The position numbers and the translations under genes are program-made. This document shows positions 49,939 to 58,564 of a DNA stretch of 64,000 nucleotides, in pieces. Within the stretch, counting starts at the first letter, position 1, and every line of letters begins with the position of its first letter. Below the pieces are notes generated by a model. That model was not told the origin of the DNA. It worked only from the letters and a program-made list of their open reading frames with translations, and ran no database searches. The stretch comes from VXNF01 sp965116465 (GTDB taxonomy: Bacteria; Actinomycetota; Acidimicrobiia; Acidimicrobiales; CATQHL01): assembly GCA_965116465.1 (NCBI GenBank), contig OZ220687.1:1240001-1304000 (forward strand), written 5' to 3'.

Positions 49939-50980
49939 GGTTCCCGGGCTGCTGAGCCCCGACGAGGTGTCCGCCACCGCCGAGAGCATCGCCGCGAACC
50001 AACTGGACTCGGGACTCATCCTCTGGTTCCCGGGCGGGCACGCCGATCCCTGGAACCTCGTCGAGTGTGCCATGGCCCTGGACGTGACCGGGCGCCACGC
50101 CGCCGCCGAGCGGGCGTACCGGTTCCTGGCCCGCGCGCAGCGCCGTGACGGATCCTGGCACCGCTACTACACCACCGCCGGGGTGGAGGAGCACAAGCTG
50201 GACGCCAACTGCACCGCATACGTGGCGTGCGGGGTGTGGCACCACTACCTGGTGACCGGTGACAGAGCCTTCCTGGAGGCCATGTGGCGCGTCGTGGCGT
50301 CGGCGGTGGAGTTCGCGCTGGACCTGCAGCAGCCGCGGGGCGAGATCCTCTGGGCGCGCCACGCGGACGGCACGCCCTGGCCGTTCGCCCTGCTCAGCAG
50401 TTCCAGCAGCATCTACCACAGCCTGCGGTCGGCCCTGGCCATCGCCGCCGAACTCGGCCACGACCGGCCGCGCTGGAGGGAGGGTGCGGCCCGCCTGGGC
50501 AACGCCGTCGCCCGGATCCCGGACGCCTTCGCCCCGAAGGACCGCTTCGCCATGGACTGGTACTACCCGGTCCTGGCGGGCACCCTCGACGGCGCCGAGG
50601 CGCGCCGGCGCCTGCTGGACCGCTGGGACGGCTTCGTGCTGGACGGCTGGGGGGTGCGCTGCGTGGCCGACCGGGACTGGGTCACGCCGGCCGAGACCGC
50701 CGAATGCGCACTTGCGTGTCTCGCCGCGGGACTCGGCGAGGAGGCCTGGCAGCTGTTCGAGTGGTCGCAACGTCAGCGGGACGGCGACGGGGCCTACTGG
50801 ACCGGCACGGTCGTGCCCGGTGAGAACCGCTTCCCCGCCGGGGAGAAGGCCAGCTACACCGCCGCGGCGCAGTTGCTGGCGGCCGACGCCCTCACCGGCT
50901 CGAGTCCGGCCGCAGGGCTGTTCCCGCGGGGCACGGGTCTGCCGGCAGTGACACGGGTGCCCCAGCCCGCCTCCCGCTGA
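49925..50980 (+). CDS. Alpha/alpha-toroid (prenyltransferase-like) protein
   Basis: 351 residues from GTG 49925 (VYLREVPGLLSPDEV) after a GGGAGGG Shine-Dalgarno. Repeated helical pairs such as AERAYRFLARAQRRDGSWHRY, LDANCTAYVACGVWHHYLV and YHSLRSALAIAAELGH resemble the double alpha-barrel of squalene-cyclase and prenyltransferase beta subunits, though the DxDD cyclase motif is not visible. Real activity is unknown; it may be a glycoside-hydrolase-like toroid. It overlaps the methyltransferase gene and probably belongs to the same unit. Confidence 0.75.
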   Translation: MYLREVPGLLSPDEVSATAESIAANQLDSGLILWFPGGHADPWNLVECAMALDVTGRHAAAERAYRFLARAQRRDGSWHRYYTTAGVEEHKLDANCTAYVACGVWHHYLVTGDRAFLEAMWRVVASAVEFALDLQQPRGEILWARHADGTPWPFALLSSSSSIYHSLRSALAIAAELGHDRPRWREGAARLGNAVARIPDAFAPKDRFAMDWYYPVLAGTLDGAEARRRLLDRWDGFVLDGWGVRCVADRDWVTPAETAECALACLAAGLGEEAWQLFEWSQRQRDGDGAYWTGTVVPGENRFPAGEKASYTAAAQLLAADALTGSSPAAGLFPRGTGLPAVTRVPQPASR

Positions 50981-51020
50981 GCCGCCGGGTTCGGGGCGGC
51001 GGCCTCGCTGCGCCCGGCGC

Positions 51021-51638
51021 TCAGCCCGTGCGGCGCAGCACCCGCAGCGAGCCCACCCGGCCCGTCTCGCTGAAGAGGCTCCCTTCCAGGGCCCGGAGGT
51101 AGATCTCGTACGGCGGGCGCCCGCCGTCGGCAGGGTCACTGAACACGTCGTGGATGGCGAGGATCCCTCCCGGCATCAGGTGCGGTGTCCAGCCCTCGTA
51201 GTCGGCGTGGGCCGGGGCGGCGCCGTGGCCTCCGTCGATGAACAGGAAGGCCAGCGGGGTGCCCCAGAGAGCCGCCAGCCGCGGCGAGTCGCCGACGACG
51301 GCCACGACGTGGTCCTCCAGGCCGGCTTCGAAGACGGTGCGCCGGAAGTGCGGCAGGGTGTCGATCAGCCCGCTGCGGGGATCCACCAGGTCGGGTTCGT
51401 GCCACTCCCAGCCCGGCTGGTTCTCCTCCGAGCCCCGGTGATGGTCCACGGCGAACAGCACCCCGCCGCGCTCGGCCGCGGCGGCCCCGATGAACAGCGC
51501 CGAGCGCCCGCAGTAGCTGCCCACCTCCAGGAACGGGCCGTGGGGTGCCGCCAGCGCGGCCTCGTACAGGGCGAGCCCCTCATCGACCGGCATGAAGCCG
51601 CGGGCGGCCTCGGCGAGTGCCCGCAGACGCCCCTCCAC
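51021..51638 (-). CDS. Class I SAM-dependent methyltransferase (TylF/macrocin-like)
   Basis: 205 residues from GTG 51638. GPFLEVGSYCGRSALFIG is motif I, AVDHHRGSEENQ follows, and the FLFIDGGHGAAPAHADYEGW metal-associated segment marks the Methyltransf_24/TylF group of O-methyltransferases. A GGAGG Shine-Dalgarno lies nine bases upstream, just past the GtrA-like stop (51655). It is convergent with the toroid gene with 40 bases between. It likely methylates a sugar or cell-surface metabolite; the acceptor is unknown. Confidence 0.82.
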   Translation of the reverse strand: MEGRLRALAEAARGFMPVDEGLALYEAALAAPHGPFLEVGSYCGRSALFIGAAAAERGGVLFAVDHHRGSEENQPGWEWHEPDLVDPRSGLIDTLPHFRRTVFEAGLEDHVVAVVGDSPRLAALWGTPLAFLFIDGGHGAAPAHADYEGWTPHLMPGGILAIHDVFSDPADGGRPPYEIYLRALEGSLFSETGRVGSLRVLRRTG

Positions 51639-51654
51639 CCGACCGATCCTCCGC

Positions 51655-52158
51655 TCAGGTGTCTGCCACACCGGCGGTTCGGCGCACCTCCTCCTGGAAC
51701 GACGGCGACCCGGTGGGCCAGAGCACACGATCCAGGAAGAGGAACTTCACCAGCCACAGCGCGGCGTAGGTGCCGAGATTGACGGCCACGAGCAGGACGG
51801 AGTTGTCCCAGCGGCCGGCTGCTTCGACCGCGACCGTCGACGCCGCCGCTCCGACGACGGTCATCGCCCAGAACGGCATCACCTCGCCCCAGAGGCGGCT
51901 CCGGCCGCTGCGATTCCACACCCAGTACCGGTCGATCAGGTACGCGGGAACCGCTCCGGTGCTGACCGCCAGGAGGTTGGCCTGCCAGGGCTGCCAACCG
52001 GCCACGCTGTGCATCACGTAGAGGAGCGCCAGGGTCAACGGCGTGACCACAACGCTCACCACGCCGTAGCGCAGCAGGCGATACCACGCAGGCCGTCGCT
52101 CCCGGAGCGTCTCGAGAGCCCGGGCGACCGGTGCAACCGCCTGCGTCACGGCGCTCAT
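51655..52158 (-). CDS. GtrA-like membrane protein
   Basis: 167 residues with four predicted membrane segments (YGVVSVVVTPLTLALLYVM; ANLLAVSTGAVPAYLI; PFWAMTVVGAAASTVAVEAA; LLVAVNLGTYAALWLVKFLF). The DRYWVWN segment after the second helix is the family signature. GtrA-type proteins help flip or supply lipid-linked sugars for surface glycosylation, consistent with the neighbouring glycosyltransferase. The ATG overlaps the GNAT stop by four bases. Confidence 0.88.
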   Translation of the reverse strand: MSAVTQAVAPVARALETLRERRPAWYRLLRYGVVSVVVTPLTLALLYVMHSVAGWQPWQANLLAVSTGAVPAYLIDRYWVWNRSGRSRLWGEVMPFWAMTVVGAAASTVAVEAAGRWDNSVLLVAVNLGTYAALWLVKFLFLDRVLWPTGSPSFQEEVRRTAGVADT

Positions 52159-52604
52159 CCGGATCCGCCCCGCCAGCGATACACGCCGGTCTGGCGGCGC
52201 TCGAAGCCCATGCGCTCGTAGAGCCGGACCGCCGCGGCCCGGCTGGGCCGCGACGTCAGGTCCACGGTCACCGCGCCGGCCGCCACCGCACGCTCCAGGG
52301 CCTCGCGGGTGAGCGCCTCCCCCACCCCTTCGCCGCGGACCGAGCCGTCCACCACAACGTCCTCGATCCAGGCCCGCATCCCCGTCGGCAGCCGGAACAG
52401 CACCAGCACCAGCATCCCCACGATCGCACCGTCAAGCCGCGCCAGCAGCAACACAGTCGCCTCGGCCGAACACAACTCGGCCACCTGCTCAAGCGACGGC
52501 ACCACAGCCGACGTCGAGAGTTGCGGCACCAACCCCTGCACAGCGGCAACGATCTCGCCGTCACACTCAACGGCCTCGTAGATTTCCAAGCCGCGCCGTG
52601 TCAC
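52155..52604 (-). CDS. GNAT-family N-acetyltransferase
   Basis: 149 residues from GTG 52604. AWIEDVVVDGSVRGEGVGEAL is the acetyl-CoA pyrophosphate loop (motif A, R/Q-x-x-G-x-G/A), followed by TVDLTSRPSRAAAVRLYERMGF, the usual Tyr-containing C-terminal helix. It transfers acetyl from acetyl-CoA to an amine on a small molecule or protein; the acceptor is unknown. The promoter region upstream (52605-52960) contains two tandem 121-bp repeats. Confidence 0.9.
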   Translation of the reverse strand: MTRRGLEIYEAVECDGEIVAAVQGLVPQLSTSAVVPSLEQVAELCSAEATVLLLARLDGAIVGMLVLVLFRLPTGMRAWIEDVVVDGSVRGEGVGEALTREALERAVAAGAVTVDLTSRPSRAAAVRLYERMGFERRQTGVYRWRGGSG

Positions 52605-52649
52605 GCTCCGAGGATAGAGCCGAACCTCCTGCTCACCAGACACCCCGCC

Positions 52650-52891
52650 CGGACAGAGGCAGACACCCGAGGGCGGGGGGTCGAGGGGTCGAACTGCGAC
52701 GCCTGCGGAGCACGGTGAGCCTGCGAAGCGTGCGGAGACGAAGGAGCAGAGCGACACCCCGACCCCCGCCCGGACAGAGGCAGGCACCCGAGGGCGGGGG
52801 GTCGAGGGGTCGAACTGCGACGCCTGCGGAGCACGGTGAGCCTGCGAAGCGTGCGGAGACGAAGGAGCAGAGCGACACCCCGACCCCCGCC
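52650..52891. repeat. Two perfect tandem copies of a 121-bp element
   Basis: Units 52650-52770 and 52771-52891 have period 121 and are nearly identical. Each begins with gagggcggggggtcg-type G-rich sequence and ends with C-rich sequence that is its imperfect inverse, so each could fold into a long hairpin. Two further copies are at 53868-53990 and 30571-30670. Confidence 0.9.
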
Positions 52892-52947
52892 CGGACAGAT
52901 CGACAACCAAGAGAGGCAGCGGATTCTGCGGACGGCTCGGGCGGCGA

Positions 52948-52953
52948 TAGGGT
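52948..52953 (+). promoter_or_regulatory. -10 box of the PAC2 gene
   Basis: TAGGGT, seven bases before GTG 52961; leaderless start likely. It lies only 57 bases after the tandem repeats. Confidence 0.5.
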
Positions 52954-52960
52954 CTCGCCC

Positions 52961-53845
52961 GTGGACGAACCGGTGTCGCACTCACCCACACCCGATCTCG
53001 CCGAACTCCGCTGGACGAGACGCCCGCGGCTCGATCAGCCCGTGCTCCTCGCCGCGTTCCGGGGCTGGAACGATGCCGGCGACGCGGCGACCAGTGCGGC
53101 CAAGCACCTGGCCCGCCAGTGGCGGACCAAGGCGTTCGCCGAGTTGAACCCTGAGGAGTATTACGACTTCACCGTCGCCCGCCCGCTCGTGCATCTGGAC
53201 GACGACGGCGTGCGCGAGCTCACCTGGCCCACGAACAGCTTCTCGGCCGGCCGGGTGCCCGGCACCGAGACCGACGTGATCATCCTCGAGGGGATCGAAC
53301 CGCACTTCCGCTGGGGCTCGTTCTGCCGGCACGTGCTCGGTGTCGCCACCCACCTCGAGGCACGGCTCGTCGTGACCCTCGGGGCTCTGCTGGCCGACGT
53401 GCCGCACACCCGTCCGGTTTCGATCTACGGATCCACCGACGACGCGCAGCTGGCCGAGCGCATGCAGCTGCGCAGCTCCCGCTACGAGGGCCCCACCGGC
53501 ATCGTCGGCGTGCTGGGCGTGGCCTGCCGCCAGGCGGGCGTCCCCTCGGCGTCGCTGTGGGCCTCGGTGCCCGCCTACGCGGCCGGCAACCCGTCACCCA
53601 AGGCGTGCCTGGCGCTCACCGAGCAGGTCGCCGGGCTGTTGGGAACCGACGTCGAGGTGAGCGACCTGCATCATCAGTCGCTGGTGTACGAGCAGGAGGT
53701 GGACGAGCTCGTCAGCAGCGACGACGACGCCCAGACCTACGTCGCCGAGCTGGAGAAGGCCTTCGACACCACAGCCGACGTCGACCCCGACGACCCCGAG
53801 CGCCTCGTCCAGGAGGTCGAGGAGTTCCTCCGCGACCAGTCCTGA
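52961..53845 (+). CDS. PAC2 family protein
   Basis: 294 residues. The PAC2 landmarks VLLAAFRGWNDAGDAATSAA, the EYYDFTVARP segment and YGPTGIVGVLGVACR-like (YEGPTGIVGVL) strand are present. The family is named after the eukaryotic proteasome assembly chaperone 2; actinobacterial members occur in genomes with proteasomes but their role is unproven. The C-terminus is acidic. The start GTG 52961 is chosen for the -10 box and N-terminal fit. It is flanked on both sides by copies of the 121-bp repeat. Confidence 0.9.
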   Translation: MDEPVSHSPTPDLAELRWTRRPRLDQPVLLAAFRGWNDAGDAATSAAKHLARQWRTKAFAELNPEEYYDFTVARPLVHLDDDGVRELTWPTNSFSAGRVPGTETDVIILEGIEPHFRWGSFCRHVLGVATHLEARLVVTLGALLADVPHTRPVSIYGSTDDAQLAERMQLRSSRYEGPTGIVGVLGVACRQAGVPSASLWASVPAYAAGNPSPKACLALTEQVAGLLGTDVEVSDLHHQSLVYEQEVDELVSSDDDAQTYVAELEKAFDTTADVDPDDPERLVQEVEEFLRDQS

Positions 53846-53867
53846 CCCGCCCGCGTCGGGCATTGCG

Positions 53868-53990
53868 GAGGCAGACAACCGAGGGCGGGGGGTCGGGGGG
53901 CCGAGTTGCGACGCCTGCGGAGCACGCTGAGCCTGCGAAGCGTGCGGAGACGAAGGAGCAGAGCGGCACCCCGGACCCCCGCCCGGACGG
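53868..53990. repeat. Dispersed 121-bp element, single copy
   Basis: About 90% identical to the tandem units, placed between the convergent stops of the PAC2 and livF genes. Confidence 0.85.
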
Positions 53991-53996
53991 CCGCGC

Positions 53997-54736
53997 TCAG
54001 GCCTCGCCGAGGTAGGAGGCTCGCAGGTCGGGGTGGTTGAGGAGGTTCTCGGCGGTGTCGTCGAGGACCACGCGGCCGGTCTGCAGCACCCAGCCCCGGT
54101 CGGCGATGGAGAGCGCCATGTTGGCGTTCTGCTCCACCATGAAGATGGTGAGGCCGGCGGCGTGGATCTGCTGGATGAGGTCGAAGTTCTGCTTCACCAA
54201 AGCCGGCGCCAGCCCCATCGAGGGCTCGTCCATCAGCAGCACCTTGGGCCGGGACATCAGCGCCCGGCCGATCGCCACCATCTGCTGCTCGCCGCCCGAG
54301 AGCGTCCCGGACTTCTGGCCGAGGCGCTCCTTGACGCGGGGGAACAGCTCGAAGACCCACTCCATGTCCGAGGCAATGCCGTCGCTGTCGCTGCGCAGGT
54401 AGGCCCCGAGCTGCAGGTTCTCCCGAACGGTGAGCCGCTGGAACAGCCGGCGGTTCTCCGGGACCATGGTCACGCCCCGCTCCACCCGGTAGGCGGTGGA
54501 GCGGTCGTTCACCACCTCGCCGTCCAGCACCACCTGGCCGGTGGTGGGCTTGACCATGCCCAGCAGGGTCTTGAGCGTGGTTGACTTGCCGCTGGCGTTG
54601 CCGCCCAGCAGGCAGACCATCTCGCCCGGGTAGATCGCCAGGTTCACGTCCTTGAGGGCGTGCACGGCGCCGTAGTGCGTGTTCACCTCCCGCATCTCCA
54701 GCAGCGGGATGGCGTCGGGGGCGGGCGCCGAATCGC

Positions 54737-54740
<4 letters not shown>
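53997..54740 (-). CDS. livF: Branched-chain amino-acid-type ABC transporter ATP-binding protein LivF
   Basis: 247 residues. Walker A GGNASGKST (note Ala-Ser in place of the usual Gly-Ala), ENRRLFQRLTVRENLQLGAYLR typical of LivF, signature LSGGEQQMVAIGRALM, Walker B VLLMDEPSMGLAP and MVEQNANMALSIADRGWVLQTG. It pairs with LivG to drive uptake of branched-chain amino acids or related amides. The ATG overlaps the livG stop by four bases. It is the last gene of the operon livH-livM-livG-livF. Confidence 0.93.
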
Positions 54741-55542
<802 letters not shown>

Positions 55543-55546
<4 letters not shown>

Positions 55547-57378
55547 GACCGCTCCGTCACCTCGGGCGTCTCGCCGTTGTCGTCATCGGTGTCGACCTCG
55601 CCTCGCAGCCAGGCGTCCTGCAGGAACTCCTCCTGGTGCAGCTCGCGCGTGCGCCGGGCGCTGGGGATGAGCCCCTCGGGCCGGGCCAGCATCATCCACA
55701 CCAGCAGCGCGCCGTAGATCAGCAGTTTGAACTCGGAGAACTCCGCCAGCAGGCCGGGCTGCTTCGGCCCGCCCAGCACGCCGATGAGGAGCGCCGCGCC
55801 GGCGATGACGCCGATGATGCTGCCCATGCCCCCGAAGATCACCACCACCAGGATGACCATCGACACCAGGATCAGGAAGCTGGACGGGAACACCGAACCC
55901 ACCTTGTTGGCGAAGATGGCGCCGCTGAACGAGCCGAGCACGGCGCCCACCACGAAGGCCAGCAGCTTGACGTTGACGGTGTTGATGCCCATGGCCTCGG
56001 CCACGGTCTCGTCCTCGCGCACCGCCATCCAGGCGCGCCCCAGGCGCGAGCGTTCCAGGCGCCACGAGACGTAGATGGCGATGGCACAGAAAACGAGTAC
56101 CAGGTAGAAGACCTTGCGCGGGTTGGTGCCGTCGACGGTCGTGAGGCCGAAGATCTCCACCCCGCCGATGGCGGTGATGCCCTGGGCGCCGCCGAACCAG
56201 CCCGACAGCCAGTCCGACAGGAACAGCAGCCGGATGATCTCACCGAACCCCAGCGTGACGATGGCCAGGTAGTCGCCGCGCATGCGGATGACCGGCGCCC
56301 CGATGAACAGCCCCACCAGCCCGGTGACGATGACCACGAAGATGAGCGCCACGAACCAGGGGAACTCGGGGTTGATCCTGGGCGAGGTGGCCGCCGTGAG
56401 CACCGCGGCGGTGTAGCTGCCGACGGCGAAGAAGGCCACGTAGCCGAGGTCCAGGATGCCGGCGAGGCCCACGACGATGTTGAGCCCCAGCGCCAGCAGC
56501 ACGAACAGGCCGACGTTGGCCAGCAGCTCGTTGGTGAGGCTGCCGACCAGCAGCGGCACGACGATCAGGATCGCCGCGGTCAGCAGGATCATCAAGGCTG
56601 TGGACCTGGTGCGCGCCGGGCCCTCGAGGGTCTTGATCCGCTCGCGGGTGGCCTTCAGGCGACCGCGGCCGAAGAACGTCGCCGCGCCGGCGATGGCGGC
56701 GGTCACGCCGGCGCCGGCCTGGGTGAGGCCGCCCCGGCGGGCGTAGAACCAGTCGGCCACCGGCTCCAGCCCGACACCGCTCACGAGGTCGACGACGAGC
56801 TGCTCCAGGATCGAGGCGAGCACGACCGTCGTGGCCATCATCACCAATGTCCGGCGCCAGCGGGCCGGCAGCAGCCGCAGGCCGCCGCCGACGAAACCTC
56901 CCACGGCCCCGATGCCGAGCCAGATCAGCACCCCGAAGGTGGGTCCCCGGTTGAAGGAGAGCAGGTCCCGCAGCTGCGGGCTCCAGTTGACCAGCGGTTC
57001 CCGGACGTCGAAGTGGGTGAGCAGCACCACCAGCAGCGACAGGCCCGCGCCCGCCACGGCCCCCACGAGGGCGCCACCGACCAACTCGTACCGGCCGGCC
57101 TTGTGGATCGGAACGCCCTCCAGCTTCACCTGGCGGCTGATGCGGTGACCCATGACGATGGGGATGGCCCCGATGAACACGTAGCCGAGGCTCAGGATCG
57201 ACTCGATGACGAGGCGCTCGTCGAGGCGCACCGGCATGCCCGCCAGGGAGATGAACATCTGCACGAAGGCGGCCACACCACCCAGGCGGAGCAGACGGCC
57301 CCAATCCAGGTCACGCGCCCGGCGCGGCGGGGCCAGCTCCTCCTCGGGGGGCCCGGGGCGCATCTCGGTGGCGGTCAT
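55543..57378 (-). CDS. livM: Branched-chain amino-acid-type ABC transporter permease LivM with long N-terminal membrane extension
   Basis: 611 residues, nearly twice the usual size. The C-terminal ~345 residues are a normal LivM permease (LLALGLNIVVGLAGILDLGYVAFFAVGSY; MRGDYLAIVTLGFGEIIRLL; GRAWMAVREDETVAEAMGIN, the EAA loop). The N-terminal ~265 residues have several membrane segments (YVFIGAIPIVMGHRIS; VGGALVGAVAGAGLSLLVVL; FGVLIWLGIGAVGGFVGGGL) that are not LivH-like and that I do not recognise. ATG 57378 overlaps the livH stop. The extension may be a regulatory or partner domain, or an old fusion with a small membrane protein. Confidence 0.9.
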
Positions 57379-58496
57379 GTCCGGTCCTCGGCCCGCAGCC
57401 GCTCACCGAAGATGCCGCTCGGCCTCAGCAGCAGCATCCCGATGAGCATCGCGAAGGCCACGGCGTCGCGGAGCTGCGACACGCCCTTGACGCCCAGCGG
57501 CTCCAGCACCAGCAGCGGCCCCACCGACTCGGCGATCCCGATGAACAGACCGCCGACCATCGCGCCGCCCAGGTGACCGATGCCGCCCACCACGGCGGAG
57601 CTGAAGGCCTTGATGCCGGGGAGGAAGCCGGTGTGGCCGATCACGCTGCCGAAGTCGAGCCCCCACATGATTCCGGCGATCCCGGCGAAGGCGCCGCCGA
57701 CGGCGAACACCATCACGATGGTGCGGTTCACGTCGATGCCCATGAGAGCGGCGATCTCGGCGTCCTCGGCGACGGCCCGCATCGCCTTGCCGACCCTGGT
57801 GCGCTCGACGAGGTACCAGAGCATGAGCATCGACAGGGCGGCCGCCACGATCACCATGATCTTGTCACCCTCGATCTGCAGGGCGGTGTGCTTGTTCTTG
57901 AGCCAGTCGGGCCTCTCGGGGTAGTTCTTGGTGGCGGGGCCGAAGAGCACGATCGACATGTTCTGTATGAAGAACGACACACCGATCGACGTGATGAGCG
58001 GGATGAGCCTGGGCGCGCCCCGCAACGGCCGGTAGGCGATCCGTTCCATGACGACCGCCAGGAACGTCGAAACGAGGATCGACCCGAAGATCACGATCAC
58101 CAGCGAGCCGACGAAGTGGCTCTCCCAGTAGCCGGCGTCGGCCAGCTTGGTGGAGGTGATCATGCCGGTCATGGCGCCCATCATGAACACCTCGCCGTGG
58201 GCGAAGTTGATGAAGCCCAGGACGCCGTAGACCATGGAGTAGCCGAGCGCGATCAGCCCGTACATGGCCCCCTGGGAGATGCCCGTGATCACCAGGCCCC
58301 GGAATGCGGCGCCGGTCAGGCCGGTGGCGTCGGGGTTGATCCATTGGGCGAAGGCGTTGTCGAGGTTGATCTCCTGGGCGATGAACGCCGCGATTCCCAC
58401 CGCCGGGAGCCCGACCGCCACGACGCGCAGGATCGTCAGGAAGCGGTCGACGCCGGTGCGGGGCGCCCCGGTGCGGGGCGCCCACTTACCGATCAC
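57375..58496 (-). CDS. livH: Branched-chain amino-acid-type ABC transporter permease LivH
   Basis: 373 residues with eight or so membrane segments. LVITGISQGAMYGLIALGYSMVYGVLGFINFAHGEVFMM is the typical LivH opening, spread over two segments here, and the EAA loop AMRAVAEDAEIAALMGIDV is intact. The GTG at 58496 follows GAGG by eight bases. A short MIGKWAPRTGAPRTG start repeats a GC-rich segment and may be partly artefact. It lies 68 bases downstream of the binding-protein gene on the same strand. Confidence 0.93.
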   Translation of the reverse strand: MIGKWAPRTGAPRTGVDRFLTILRVVAVGLPAVGIAAFIAQEINLDNAFAQWINPDATGLTGAAFRGLVITGISQGAMYGLIALGYSMVYGVLGFINFAHGEVFMMGAMTGMITSTKLADAGYWESHFVGSLVIVIFGSILVSTFLAVVMERIAYRPLRGAPRLIPLITSIGVSFFIQNMSIVLFGPATKNYPERPDWLKNKHTALQIEGDKIMVIVAAALSMLMLWYLVERTRVGKAMRAVAEDAEIAALMGIDVNRTIVMVFAVGGAFAGIAGIMWGLDFGSVIGHTGFLPGIKAFSSAVVGGIGHLGGAMVGGLFIGIAESVGPLLVLEPLGVKGVSQLRDAVAFAMLIGMLLLRPSGIFGERLRAEDRT

Positions 58497-58564
58497 TGGA
58501 GTTGCCTCACGGCCTACAACAGTAGGCGCGAGCTCTCAGTGCTTGTTGCTTGTTCGGATTTCGC

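Larger units (their letters stand above)
52605..52960. other. Divergent gap dominated by repeats
   Basis: 356 bases between GNAT and PAC2 starts. They hold a short partial copy (about 52636-52655), two tandem 121-bp repeats and the PAC2 promoter. No gene is seen. Confidence 0.7.

Noticed and set aside
52650..52891. Tandem repeats as a CRISPR array.
   Set aside because: Units are 121 bp and directly abutting with no unique spacers, and no cas genes are present.
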